Source of the DNA: Anodontia alba
Taxonomy: Eukaryota > Mollusca > Bivalvia > Lucinida > Lucinidae
Length of the DNA stretch: 64,000 nt
Assembly: GCA_964016985.1 (NCBI GenBank)
Contig: OZ024826.1
Location: 8,667,855-8,731,854, forward strand
Direction of reading: 5' to 3'
Shown: one piece after another, positions 50,820 through 61,826 of the stretch
Layout of the letters: each line of letters begins with the position of its first letter
How positions within the stretch are numbered: position 1 is the stretch's first letter
Notes under the pieces: model-generated
The model's input: the letters and a program-made list of their open reading frames with translations, nothing else
Told to the model about the DNA's origin: nothing
The model's database searches: none
Translations under genes and position numbers: made by a program

Positions 50820-51154
50820 CAGTCGAACCTCGTTATCTCGAACTCGCTTATTTCGAATTACCGCTTATCTCGAAGTGAAAATCTGGTCCCTGTTTTAACA
50901 TGAAACTATGACAACAGATAACAAAATAATGTGGAAAAGAGGAGAAATTGCTCCTAAGGAGCAATTTCTCCTCTTTTTCACATTATTTTATGTATATATT
51001 TCTAACTTCAGGAGTCAAATTACATATTCATTTGTTAAATATGGTTGTTCAATTTATTGTTTTCCTCACTCTATCAACTCTGATATTTCGAGGTACGGAT
51101 ATCTTGAAGTGTTTCAATGAGTCCCTTGGAATTCGAGATAACGAGAGTCTACTG
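50820..51154. mobile_element. Tigger/pogo-like MITE family T, copy T4
   Basis: TA/CAGTCGAACCTCGTTATCTC at the left; GAGATAACGAGAGTCTACTG/TA at the right. TA duplication at 50818-50819 and 51155-51156. Central hairpin GAGGAGAAATTGCTCC / GGAGCAATTTCTCCTC. Confidence 0.93.
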
Positions 51155-51179
51155 TAATATTCATTGTATATATCCAAGG

Positions 51180-51640
51180 GAAATAGAAACAACTCAGTGG
51201 CCTATCCAGAACGGAATTACTCTTACGCAACTGAGGTAAAACTTGGAAAAAAATCCCTAGTATCGTTTCCAAGATTAGGGGCTGCTCTTGGAGGAAAGAA
51301 TTTGCTCCCTCTTTAAGAGTAGCCCCTATTATGGAAACCGTGAATTCTCTCCTTTAGTAGCAGCCACTATGGTAAAGAAAAGCAAATTATTTTATGTTTG
51401 ATTTTTTTTCATATCTTTATTGCGAATATTTTTCATGTTACGCATGTGTGCGTAATGAGCGCTACGCTTATGCAATTGAATGTTTTCGCCCACTGTTTAC
51501 TTTTGCAGGAAGAATTTGCTCTCCTTAGGAGTGAATTCTTATTCTAAAAGGAAAGAATGTGTTCCCCTTTGGAACAATTTCCTTCCTTTTGGAGTCGACC
51601 CCTTTGCAGAAGGGACGTAAAACCGTTTTGACGAAGTTAC
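51180..51640. repeat. Repeat patch with short inverted GGAG/CTCC motifs
   Basis: GAATTTGCTCCCTC, CCCCTATTATGGAAACCG and CAGCCACTATGGTAAAG parallel 35990-36340 (AGCCCCTATGGTTAAGAAG). Two degenerate hairpins near 51280-51320 and 51515-51600. Confidence 0.45.
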
Positions 51641-51978
51641 CTCCATTGATAGTGTATATATTTCCCTTAATTCTATGTCTCAGAAATCATTAGGCTAACA
51701 CAAATAAAAATTTATAAGACCTTGCAGCGTCATATATTGAGCATAGTCACTATCTTCATCCATCTGTCCGTTCGGCTCTCTGTCAGTCCATTATAAATTG
51801 TATCGTTTTCCTTTTTATGTTGTCCGTTTCAGTGCTAATCTGATCATATGGTAGTGTCGTACAACATTCTTTCACAAAAGAGGTTGTTCATAGGCCTATT
51901 TTTTTATTTGCTGTGATTAATGGCATTTGGACTATTACCACTTGTTTTGCCATCTAGCATTACAAATATTACAACACT

Positions 51979-52299
51979 TTGCTGTTCGAGCAATTCCCAA
52001 AGTTTCGTGCGTTGCGTAATTTTTATTTTACTTTGACTGATTTAAACGTAAAAAATAACACAGGCTTCTTTGCACCCCGAGGGTCTTTTCTCACCACCAA
52101 TGCCACACACAGAAGAAAATGTTGTTTGGCGAAGTTTTGTCAAACAATGTCTTCAATTGATGGAGAAAGCCGTCTTCTTCGAACATGTAATATTGACGGC
52201 GAATTTTTTAATGCTCAAGAAATTTCTATACAGAATCTGGACTTTCCAAACCTCATTCAGAGAATATATAAGAATATTTATATTATATTGAATTTCTAG
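51979..52299 (+). other. Unrecognised 106-codon open frame
   Basis: Starts at an ATG after GTTGCGTAATT-type AT-rich sequence, with mixed composition (FFAPRGSFLTTNATHRRKCC, IDGESRLLRTCNIDGEFF). An overlapping frame is also open for 73 codons, which weakens the case. It could be a relic of a transposon ORF. No motif recognised. Confidence 0.2.
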
Positions 52300-52384
52300 C
52301 CGTTTGCGTTTTAAACAAAGTACACAGCATTTGGATTCAAGGTCACGATTATATACAAAAATACTCAGGTGGGCCGTGTTAAAG

Positions 52385-52522
52385 TTAACCTTTACACTCT
52401 ATGGGAAAATTTAACAGACGGCATTATGTGAACTATTTTTCTTATTTTCCCATAAAAAAGGAATTGGCATGTTATGCAAATTCTCCAAAGGCACGGAATT
52501 TCAAATACCGTTTCCTTATATA

Positions 52523-52560
<38 letters not shown>

Positions 52561-52597
52561 AATCATATTTTAAAATGTCGCCTGCTGAAATTTTTAA
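52385..52597. mobile_element. Family D element, copy D4, with (TA)n
   Basis: TTAACCTTTACACTCTATGG at the left and AAATGTCGCCTGCTGAAATT .. TTTTTAA at the right; TTTTTCTTATTTTCCC arm. A (TA)n run of 34 bp at 52524-52557 replaces part of the hairpin. Confidence 0.7.
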
Positions 52598-52992
52598 CCC
52601 GCATGCTGAGTGATAAGATTGGACAGTAAGGACACTTTACGAGTGATCTGCTATGACCATCAGACCATCCCGTGAGCCAAGTCTTCTGTTTGACAGATGA
52701 CAACACTTCAAAACATCATGATAAATATAATCTCATCTGTCAAGGTTGCCAGGCAATAAAAATAAAACCCCTATATGTCAAATTCTGAATGGTACAAAAA
52801 TAGATACATCTATCTGTTTAACATTGGTAAAACCCAAAAGCGCAACTTGTATATATTTGGTTCATTTAAAATTCTGACATGTGAAAATTAACAATCTACT
52901 TTGGACGAATGATATCCAAGTCTTGATAGCGATTATATAAAACTAATTATTAATTTATCCAACTCAACGAATGTATCACAATTTGATTGGTC

Positions 52993-53266
52993 CATCACGA
53001 AAACATGCCTATATAATTTTAACCACCTTAAAACCCACTTTGATATAGCAAAACTGGGATTTACATTATTTTTCTTATTTCTGCTAAAAACATAGATTGT
53101 GGGCACTCATTAGAACCGCCTCGTCGAGGCGGAGCGGTTCTTACGAGTACCCACAATGTATGTTTTGAGCAGAAATATGAAAAATATTAAATTTATCTTA
53201 TATGAAAAATTTCATTTTTTGGCGATAAAATTTTCAGTATATTTGAATAGGCATGTTTTCGTAATG
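52993..53266. mobile_element. Foldback element family A, copy A10
   Basis: CATCACGAAAACATGCCTAT to ATAGGCATGTTTTCGTAATG; hairpin TTAGAACCGCCTCGTCGAGG with a small GGAGC insertion in the second arm. Confidence 0.95.
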
Positions 53267-53347
53267 CGAGAGTAAAGTTGGAACGGGTTTTATACTTCGA
53301 GGAGTCTTGGAACTATTTTTCTTTTCGTAGATATCTTAACTAAGCTA

Positions 53348-53454
53348 CCCAGTAAACATTCTTTATAAATCTACAGCGGGCCGTTATCGGCCCGTCAGGG
53401 TAGCCTACGGGCCGAAAACGGCCCGCTATAGATTTATAAGAAATGCTAGCTGGG
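53348..53454. mobile_element. Foldback element family P, copy P7
   Basis: TA/CCCAGTAAACATTCTTTATA .. AATGCTAGCTGGG/TA, with TA at 53346-53347 and 53455-53456. Centre GTCAGGGTAGCCTAC. Confidence 0.94.
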
Positions 53455-53659
53455 TAAGTAGCCCATGTTTTCAACGTAAAAATGACCGAATTGAAATTAT
53501 AAGAATCGAATTTTATTTTTGTGGATTTTTGTCGATGTATAAACGTTTGCGAATTATTCACAAACTAAATATAAGGCTATTTTATATCCATTTCGTGACT
53601 TATTCGCCAGTGTTTACACATCGAGATAATCCACAAAAATGTAATTCCTTTCTATATAA

Positions 53660-53850
53660 TTATTAAAATTATTATTAAAATTATTATTATTATAATTATT
53701 ATTTTATTATAATCATTATTATCGTTTTTATTATTTTTATTAATATTATCATTATTAATATTATTATAATTATTATTGTTATTATTATTATTATTACTAT
53801 TTGTAATTATTATTATCATTATTGTTATTTATGTTGTTGCTATTGTTCTT
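53660..53850. repeat. (ATT)n-rich simple sequence
   Basis: Degenerate ATT trinucleotide tract with ATC and GTT variants. Confidence 0.95.
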
Positions 53851-55168
53851 TTTCATGTTGCTAATAGAATATTACTAACTGAATTAGTTCATGTTTTCTG
53901 ATAGCAGAATCTTATCAGGACATCAAGGTCTTTACTGCTGCCTTGACAATAACAATATAGAATAAGGGAAACAAATAAGGTAGTTTCTATATATCATCCC
54001 GCTGGCTGCAGGTGCTTATTTGTGCCATGTCGCTGTTCGCTACCAACAATGCATGGGAAAGCCTACACTGAAGGTTAATGGATTAATATGTGCGTCCAAT
54101 GGGAACTGGGAAGGCTCCCCGAACGAGCGGTTCGGAGTGCTCCATACACACCAAAAAACTCGTCATGCAACCAATGACAGGTTTAATAAAAATGTGGTGG
54201 TTGTTACATAAACGCAAAACGTTCCTGTGCTTTATGCAGTAATACATGCGTTTCCGTAATTTGGCAGAGGGTATTGATACGATGGCCGGACCAATAAGAA
54301 GAGTGTATTTGTCACAACGGCCGGGAATTTCAAACAGTAAGAAAGGCAGGGCATTTTAAAATATGGGACTTTTTAAGTCCAAAAAACAAATTCTAAGACA
54401 ATGGACACAAATTATTCTTTCTATCTTGCACACTAATATTTTGTTTGTGTATCAAATAACAGATTGTCAGACTGTCTAAGTTTCCCAAATCATTTGATCT
54501 TTATTGTTATTCTGCCACAAACTCGGAAGGAGAACATTCTTTTGGAGATTTAAGAAAGAAAAGCCATAAAATGTCATTATTTTGATCAGGTTAAAGTAAG
54601 ATTTGGTCAGTGGAAAACGGAAATTTAGTTGTGATTGAGTTTGGCCACCCTATATATGAAGCAACTGATGATAATTTGGGCGCACAAATATACGTAGCAC
54701 TAATGAATTTCATATTAGGTTAATGCAACAAAGTTGGCAAATCCGATATAACAAAAATTAAACATCGTCCAAAAGTTTTCAGTCGAGTAAATATACATTT
54801 TATATCTAAGTGATGCGCGATATGCTTTGTGAAATAAGCAGTTTAAAAGAAATAGGATAAAAGGCGTGCTTTTAGACGATAATAAATAAATCACAAAAAA
54901 AGGAGCGCCTTTAATGTGAAAGTGTTGTCCCCTTCACCTCTCCCACTTTATAAGGGAAGAACTCCGTCAGAAAGGAATGAGCTTTACAGTGCATGAAGGC
55001 CTTTTGAAAGAATGCCATACTACAGCGTGAAGTAAGTGCAGAGGTCACAAAGCCCGCATTAATTTCTCGACTGTGTCATTCATCAAAATGTTCCAGTCAA
55101 TGATTAGCTGTCCATTTCTTGCTCAGATCACTGGTGATAGCTGACAAGTGAATTATTTATAGCATTCG
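53851..55168. other. Gene-free stretch
   Basis: A 63-codon open frame at 54020-54211 (CHVAVRYQQCMGKPTLKVNG ..) has no recognised motif and no splice context. Nothing else identified. Confidence 0.35.
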
Positions 55169-55664
55169 AGCCGGGACACAGCATTTGCAACAAGACTGCA
55201 TGTCATGTGCGCTAAGCGAAGATTCAGATCAGCCTGCGCAACTGTGCAGTCTGATCAGAATCTTCGAAGGGCACTTTGTCGGGGGCCGAACATCACGAGA
55301 ACATACCTATATAATTTTGACCCCCTTGAACCCCATTTTATATAGTAAAACTGGGGTTTACAAGGGTATACATTATTTTTCTTATTTCTGCTCAAAAACA
55401 TAGATAGTCGGTACTCGTTAGAACCGCCTCGGCGAGGCGGTTCTAACGAGTACCACAATCTATGCTTTGAGCAGAAATATGAAAAATATCAGAATTTTTT
55501 ATCTGAAAATTTTCATTTTTTGGTGGTAAAATTGTCTGTATATTTGAATAGGCATATTTTCGTAATGGGGTTTATAGCGTCTGCAGGAGGACAGTAAAGA
55601 CGCTGATCTGTTTCTTCGCTGGGCGCACATACAAATTTGTAGGGATTGCTGTGCCCCGGCTCAT
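55169..55664. mobile_element. Family B element split by family A element A11
   Basis: GAGCCGGGACACAGCATTTG at the left (55169) and GGATTGCTGTGCCCCGGCTC at the right (ending 55664) are complementary TIRs. The interior has GCGAAGATTCAGATCAGCC. A11 occupies 55291-55567. Confidence 0.9.
55291..55567. mobile_element. Foldback element family A, copy A11, nested in a B element
   Basis: CATCACGAGAACATACCTAT to ATAGGCATATTTTCGTAATG; hairpin TTAGAACCGCCTCGGCGAGG. Confidence 0.95.
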
Positions 55665-55698
55665 ATGTATTACATTTGGTCAATGCCATAGAAAAAAC

Positions 55699-55703
<5 letters not shown>

Positions 55704-55749
<46 letters not shown>
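55704..55749. repeat. (AG)n microsatellite
   Basis: About 23 AG units. Confidence 0.97.
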
Positions 55750-55756
<7 letters not shown>

Positions 55757-56032
55757 TATAAGAATAGGGTGTTGTATGTACGAAAAGAGAATGCCTAGAT
55801 ATCTGTGTATTCGTGCAGTCTGCTCACAGAATTTACTGTTCGCTTACAGAATCCTTGGATACTGTAGAACTAGAATATATCGCTGAGATGGTCATATACG
55901 CCTATACTGATATATGTCTATACTGTTCATTTGTCACACAGTAGACATTTTCTTACGTTAGGATGTAAATGGTTTCTGTAGCGTCATATCACAAAACAAC
56001 AATGGCCTAGCCGCGGTTGCGATACTGCTTTA

Positions 56033-56214
56033 TTAACGCTTAGCATGTTGGGTAAAAAATTAAGAAGATATTTTGATGTATTTTCCTTTTTCCCAGAATA
56101 TAGGTTTCATCGGAGGCAATTTGCATAAAATATCAAAGCCTATTATCTAGGAAAAATAAGAAAATATTTTAAAATGTCGTCTGCTGAATCAGCCCAAAGA
56201 GTGATACAGTTTAA
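56033..56214. mobile_element. Family D element, copy D3
   Basis: TTAACGCTTAGCATGTTGGG at the left, CAAAGAGTGATACAGTTTAA at the right; TATTATCTAGGAAAAATAAG arm present; the centre is partly deleted. Confidence 0.8.
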
Positions 56215-56364
56215 TCGAGACTATGTTATTTATCCTTCAATTTATTCTCTACCATAAGCAAAAAAGCAAAAATACCCCCTCCTCCCACAAAAACAACAAC
56301 AACAGAAACAAAGAACAAGAAAACAAAAACAACAAAACAAGCAAAACAAAACATAAAGAACATA

Positions 56365-56721
56365 CAGTCGAACCTCAATATCTCGAACACCGATGGCTTG
56401 TTTATTATGGCTAATTCGAACCCGTTTTTGAGTCACTACAAAATTCATCCGATAGCTCAAGAAATCAAATATTTAGGGAAATTTTCTTATTTTATCATGA
56501 AATTGTATGCTGCGTGTATATATTGGAATCGTCTCATCGAGGCGATTCTAATGAGTGCATTCAACATACAATTATTGTGTAGAAAATCGAAAGCATTTCC
56601 CTAAATTATCGCTATTTGCTTTCGGACCTGACGTCATGATCAACCCTCTGTGACTCGAATAACCCATATCTCAAACAAATTTCCATGGTACCAAAGATGT
56701 TCGAGCCTTTGAAGTTCGACT
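56365..56721. mobile_element. Tigger/pogo-like MITE family T, copy T5
   Basis: TA/CAGTCGAACCTCAATATCTC .. GTTCGAGCCTTTGAAGTTCG ACT/ATA. Hairpin at about 56505-56569 with GGAATCGTCTCATCGAGGCG. Same subfamily as T2. Confidence 0.88.
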
Positions 56722-57096
56722 ATAGATCCCTTACTGTCTACGAATACGTAGGCTGGTGTGCGATTGTCGGACTGAATATAATTTGTAAAATTCTCTTTTC
56801 GTTAGTTTTGACCAGATGGACCATTCAATTGACTAAGTCACTCTGCAAGGACATATTTTTTGTAATTTATAGTACTCGTACACCTTATGGAAGTTGCGCT
56901 TGTAGTAACAGCACCTTATTTTCCTTTACAGTGTTAATGCAAATAAATCCAAAACAACTAAATAAGGCAGTAGTAAAAGGTCAAACAACTGTAATGTAAC
57001 TACCCGATACTACTCGTATATATTCTGCGACGTCATATTACCAAGCCCTTTTCGGGAGACATTTAAATATACTCAGCATACTCGTACTGAAGCTCT

Positions 57097-57274
57097 GGGC
57101 CCAGTTGTTCAAAGCGTCGTTAGCTTAACGAGCTCGTTAAGGGTCATTTCGTTAACTGTTTTAGCGGATTCAATATACAATATTCTGAAAATTTCAGCAT
57201 ATTTGCGTATCACTCGATGTAAATTTTAACGAATTGTTAACTAACGACGTCGTTAGCTTTGAACAACTGGGCCC
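57097..57274. mobile_element. Foldback element family E, copy E3, hairpin absent
   Basis: GGGCCCAGTTGTTCAAAGCG to GCTTTGAACAACTGGGCCC, 178 bp. Colinear with the reverse complement of E2, except that the 65-bp hairpin is missing at the central CTGAAAATTTCAG. Confidence 0.95.
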
Positions 57275-57462
57275 TGACTTATAAACGAACATCAAAGACA
57301 TATCTGTTATATTTGTTGACTTGTAAGGTGAGTGAGTGACTTGATCTGTTTGTTTATAATCTGGAACACATTTTTCCTATAAGTACAGATACTCGTATGT
57401 GGTTTTTATTATAAGTGTCATTTTGATCAGTTGTAACGCTGTCGGGCTATCGAGGCACTTGG

Positions 57463-57533
<71 letters not shown>
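57463..57533. repeat. (CT)n microsatellite
   Basis: About 35 CT units. Confidence 0.98.
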
Positions 57534-57536
<3 letters not shown>

Positions 57537-57716
57537 CATTTTTGTATATAGGAATTAAATGACTTTTATATCCCCATCCCGCAACCCTGATATTTTCTGC
57601 TTCACATGTCAAACAATATTAATGCCTCAAACAAATATCAAATTTGTCCTCGACACTAAAAGACAACCAATCAAAATTATGTAGAATACCAAGTAAAATT
57701 ATGTACCATCTTCGCC

Positions 57717-57717
<1 letters not shown>

Positions 57718-57788
<71 letters not shown>
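57718..57788. repeat. (CA)n microsatellite
   Basis: About 35 CA units, immediately left of the LINE C-terminal remnant. Confidence 0.98.
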
Positions 57789-57795
<7 letters not shown>

Positions 57796-57796
<1 letters not shown>

Positions 57797-57995
57797 TAAT
57801 GTTGTTCTTTTTAGATATGATAGGTTCTAGAGTGAGCAATATTCAAACGGTTGAGAGTTTTCAAACCAAGGTTAAAATGCAATTATTCAAGGGCAAAGTG
57901 TATCGAAACTACAGTAGCAACTCAGAATGTCTGTTGTGCGTTGATGAAACAGTACAACATTTCTTGCTAGATTGCCAGGTCTGGTCGACGTAGTT
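57796..57995 (+). pseudogene. Remnant of a LINE C-terminal zinc-knuckle region
   Basis: NYSSNSECLLCVDETVQHFL LDCQVW shows the C..C.....E...H(F)L..C pattern found after the RT domain in many non-LTR elements. The frame stops after QVWST; no RT motif precedes it because a (CA)n run intervenes. The host is probably a dead element. Confidence 0.5.
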
Positions 57996-58239
57996 CAACT
58001 GCTTACGTATATGGGGCATGTCCAACGATGTCGCGAGACTTTGTCAAAGAACCGCGGTGTAAGGGATTGGTTTAGAAATGGTCAATAGTGTAGTGGAATG
58101 TAGGACCTTGCTAAAAGTATATAGCTCAATAGGTCTGAGGATATAAAGAGTTTTGTAGTATAATGTTAACAGACTGGTATATTCCTTACACGTGACACGC
58201 GTGTACGTAGAATATTGAACTTTGTACTAATCCTGCGAA

Positions 58240-58274
<35 letters not shown>
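58240..58274. repeat. Poly-A tract
   Basis: 35 A residues, plausible tail of the LINE remnant at 57796. Confidence 0.85.
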
Positions 58275-58278
<4 letters not shown>

Positions 58279-58367
58279 AACGCTACGAACGCTTCTCGAA
58301 TAACTAGAGTCTAATGCATCTCTTTCGGTTGACATGTGTAAATATATTTTCCATTCTACGCTCGTAT

Positions 58368-58472
58368 CCTAGCCAGCATTCTTTACAAATCTATAGCGGG
58401 TCGTTATCGCCGTCAGCTACCCTGACGGGCCGATAACGGCCCGCTATAGATTTATAAAGAATGCTTACTGGG
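58368..58472. mobile_element. Foldback element family P, copy P8
   Basis: CCTAGCCAGCATTCTTTACA to TTTATAAAGAATGCTTACTGGG; centre GTCAGCTACCCTGAC; TA lies at TATCC and GGATA on the two sides. Confidence 0.92.
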
Positions 58473-58721
58473 ATAGGTTTGGTCCACAGTCGACGTTAGT
58501 GGTCTCGGTGCTCTTGTGAAGGAGGAAGTTACAACGTTACAGTTACATTGTATTGGAAACAATATATATCAGTTACCAAGCATCTTTAGAAAAATAAACC
58601 TAAACAGCGTATACATACATTTTAGTAGAGCATACTGTTAGACAGAGTGTTATCATCTCTGGTATAAAATTTCAAAGGGGTGTAGAATCATCCTCCATGT
58701 TTGTTCTCCCTCAGCTGTTCA

Positions 58722-59060
58722 GAGTAAAAAAGAGTAAGAGAAAAGTCCAGGGAGTGCCACAATCACAAACCGCAGCCCATCCCAGACACCAAGAGGAAGA
58801 GGAAACAGACAAAACCAAACAAGCGCAAATCGAACAAACGCACGAAAAGCACCAAGACTAGCTCTCTCTTCCCCAAGCGAGGTAATCGCAATGCTAAAAG
58901 GACTAAAAAACACAAGAACAAAATAGCATAAAACAAATCGCCTCGTATAATAAACCACAAAGCAACAAAGAGTAAGACTAACACCGGGACCATCGCCTTA
59001 GAACGGTCAGTAGAATAAACCACCGGGGTGGTGGTGGGGTGGGGGTGGGGTGGGGGTGGA
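58722..59060 (-). mobile_element. U2: SINE-like repeat with G-rich end
   Basis: Inverted near-full copy of U1 (GTCCAGGGAGTGCCACAATC .. GAACGGTCAGTAGAATAAAC). It ends in a 35-bp tract of GGTGG and GGGG runs at 59026-59060, corresponding to the C-rich start of U1. The continuing sequence to 59325 includes the inverse of the 10516-10562 segment. Confidence 0.75.
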
Positions 59061-59395
59061 GTGGTGTTAAAGTAATTTTACGGCCAGCCAACTTCACACT
59101 GGGTCCCGATGTAACTCTTAATACAGAGATACATAAAACTTCGATTCGCATAAAGGCTCCCAACTCATGGCTAGTTCTATTGTGTGACAGAGTAAATGAA
59201 AACCACGGCGGGCCAAGCAAAAGACAAATCGTCAAGCCCAAATCCACTGATTAAAGTTTTACGAAGAGGCCATCATTTAGTCTGAGGCCCGAACCGCTGT
59301 CGTGCAATTAAAGAGTGAAAGATGTTTCGAGCAAAAAGTAACAAAAAGGTTATATATTATCATCTGAAGCTTTTTGTTTTTGCAGCCTTAAAAAA

Positions 59396-59428
59396 TACCA
59401 TTATATTGAATGGGCGTGTTTTCGTGAT
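59396..59428. mobile_element. Solo end of a family A element
   Basis: TATTGAATGGGCGTGTTTTC GTGATG matches one A terminus; the rest is missing. It directly abuts the RTE-like remnant. Confidence 0.65.
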
Positions 59429-59592
59429 GACTACTGCCCAATCCTCCGCAAAGAAGTTAAAGCAGCCATCAAGAGAATGAAGAAAGGAGAGTCAGCGCGA
59501 TCTGATAATATACCACCAGAACCCGGAGAAGCTATGATCAATACCATGGCTTCATTCTGTAACAAGATACGGTAAATAGGCGAATGGGCAGG

Positions 59593-59918
59593 CATTACGA
59601 AAACACGCCTATTCAAATATATTGAAAATTTTACCACCAAAAAAAAAAAAAAAAAAAATGAAAATTTTCAGATAAAAATTCTGAAATTTTTCATTTTCTG
59701 TTCAAAAACATAGATTGTGGGGACTCGTTAGAACCGCCTCGCCATAGATTGTGGGTACTCGTTAGAACCGCCTCGGCGAGGCGGTTCTAACGAGTACCCA
59801 CAATCTATGTTTTTGAACAGAAATAAGAAAAATAATGCATACCCCTGTGAACCCCAGTTTTACTATATAAAAGTGGGGTTTAAGGGGGTCAAAATTATAT
59901 AGGCATGTTTTCATGATG
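59593..59918. mobile_element. Foldback element family A, copy A12, with duplicated half-arm
   Basis: CATTACGAAAACACGCCTAT to GGCATGTTTTCATGATG. The first hairpin arm segment ATAGATTGTGGGGACTCG .. CCGCCTCGCC is repeated (59710-59743 and 59744-59780) before the dyad GAACCGCCTCGGCGAGGCGG. Confidence 0.94.
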
Positions 59919-60114
59919 ACAATCAAACCACCAGTCTCATTAGCTATCCAAGCAAGGTAATGTTGAAGATAATCATGAGACTCCAGCCTCACGCAGAAGA
60001 GAATCTCCGATGAACAAGCCGGTTTCCGAGCTACTGGGACAAGTATTCAATCTCAGACTTCTGGGTGGAAAACTTCGTCAGCATCAGCAAGATCTCTATC
60101 ATGTCTTTGAGATA

Positions 60115-60392
60115 CATCACGAAAACACGCCTATATAATTTTGACCCCCTTAAACCCCACTTTTATACAGTAAAACTGGGGTTTACAGGGATATACATTA
60201 TTTTTCATATTTCTGCTCAAAACATAGATTGTGGGTACTCGTTAGAACCGCCTCGCCGAGGCGGTTCTAACGAGTACCCACAATCTATGTTTTGAGCAGA
60301 AATATGAAAAATATCAGCGTTTTTTATCTGAAAATTTTCAGCTTTTGGGGGTGAAATTTTCTATATATTTGAATAGGCATGTTTTCGTAATG
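60115..60392. mobile_element. Foldback element family A, copy A13, inverted relative to A12
   Basis: CATCACGAAAACACGCCTAT to ATAGGCATGTTTTCGTAATG; hairpin TTAGAACCGCCTCGCCGAGG. Very well preserved. Confidence 0.95.
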
Positions 60393-60935
60393 TGTGTCAT
60401 GAAACCTTATGAGTAATGGCGATGAAGTATACGTATCAACAAAGCCAACCTGTCCAGTGTCACTGAGCGGCTGTACAATAAAACCGTTGCTGCAGTTCTG
60501 TTCAAATGCACCGCAAGCAAGTGTTTCAGGGCCACAGTTGGAGTGAGGCATGTGTTTCTTCTATCACTTACACCATTCAACATATTACTAGAAAGGATAA
60601 TGACTGATGACTGAGCAGTTCATGAAGATAATGTCAGCATTTGTAATTGTCAACATCCAATTCGCAGACGACATGTCTGGAATCACTAGAGAGAAGAATA
60701 GGCTGATCGTTTCGACAAAAACACCGAGGCAAAAAAAAAAAAAAATGGAATCGGACTAGATAGACACAACTGATGACGAACAAACCAGATGAATGGGAGC
60801 CTGATATCATAATGAATGACATGGTCCAAAAACGAAACCTCTGTCATATCTGACGTTCTTCTGGCATGGCAAAGACTGATATCTCAGTGAATGATACCAG
60901 GCGAAACGGTAAAGAGATGACAAAAGACATTTGCT

Positions 60936-61826
60936 GATCTGTCGGGCACAATTTCAAAATGTACAAAATTGGAATGAAACATATTTTGTACGTTGATAAA
61001 AGTAATCTAATAGAGAGAGAGAGAGAGGGAGATATTTAAAGCTTACAGATATGCGTTTATATCGGACTGATGGTCAATTCATTCGGCTTGAAACGGCCGC
61101 TAGATAAGGGAAGTAATCCATGTAATGATAAATATTTATACCAACACGTATTATCTTTCTTGAAATACTTTTAGTGGATTTGAGATAACCTTGAGTTAGC
61201 AGTGTCTCAGAGTTTTAGCTGTACATAACGACAGTCCACTGTGGTACTTTGTATTTACATGAGCAGAGTATATCTTCACAGCGATTGTACATAAGGACTC
61301 TCCCTTTTAGGCTGGCTGGATTGTACGGTGTGTTTCTTGTTTCTGCAGGGAGACCTTGGCTGCGAGTGCTCGTTGCAAGTGGGGCGAGTCTGGCGAGCAC
61401 TGTCGGTCTGCACTTGGGGCGGAAATGAAAAGATATCTGTTGCTATTTGGAAAAACGCTTTCAACTTTACAGCCTGGACTTTAAGCATTGTATTGCTTAA
61501 ATGTGTCATCTTAATGAGATAAATCTTGGTTTTGCCAAGGCACAACTTGTTATCAAGTCATTTAAGGCTACCTATTCACTTACTTGCAGGGAATATTCTC
61601 AATAACATGATACTAGATTAACATTTTCTAATTTCCCTTTCCCAATCATATACAAAATATGTCATATCTCAATATTTGTGTGAATTTCATGTTTTCATTT
61701 TTAATTGTGTTGCTCCGCGGGGATATTCCAATACATCATTGTGTTCTGGTCAACTTGACCATTTCGAATGTACACTGCTCCGCATCCTTGAAATTATTAC
61801 GATTTCTTATAGATAATATTACATAA
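60936..61826. other. Stretch upstream of the LINE ORF
   Basis: A short GA run at 61014-61031. No gene recognised. The part adjoining 61827 may be the LINE 5' UTR (GTTGCTCCGCGGGGATATTC near 61705), but its start could not be placed. Confidence 0.4.

Larger units (their letters stand above)
59429..60935 (+). pseudogene. Decayed RTE-like LINE, interrupted by A12 and A13
   Basis: Frameshifted RT fragments can be read in order: REVKAAIKRMKKGESARSDN IPPE (59440-59525), NKIRQIGEWA (59560-59592), SLISYPSKVMLKIIMRLQPH (59933-59995), DEQAGFRATGTS (about 60010-60050), ATVGVRHVFLLSLTPFNILL ERIM (60530-60605) and QFADDMSG (60658-60682). These follow the known order of RTE/craniofacial-2-like RT domains. 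The VGVRQGCLLSP-type motif is altered, and several stops and shifts make it dead. Confidence 0.8.

Noticed and set aside
57427..57612. Arg-Glu repeat protein on the minus strand
   Set aside because: Translation of the (CT)n microsatellite.
60065..60295. 76-codon plus-strand frame
   Set aside because: It runs from the dead RTE-like LINE into family A element A13.
5204..60392. CRISPR-like array of palindromic repeats
   Set aside because: The repeats are dispersed foldback transposons in a eukaryotic genome, with no regular spacing or spacers.
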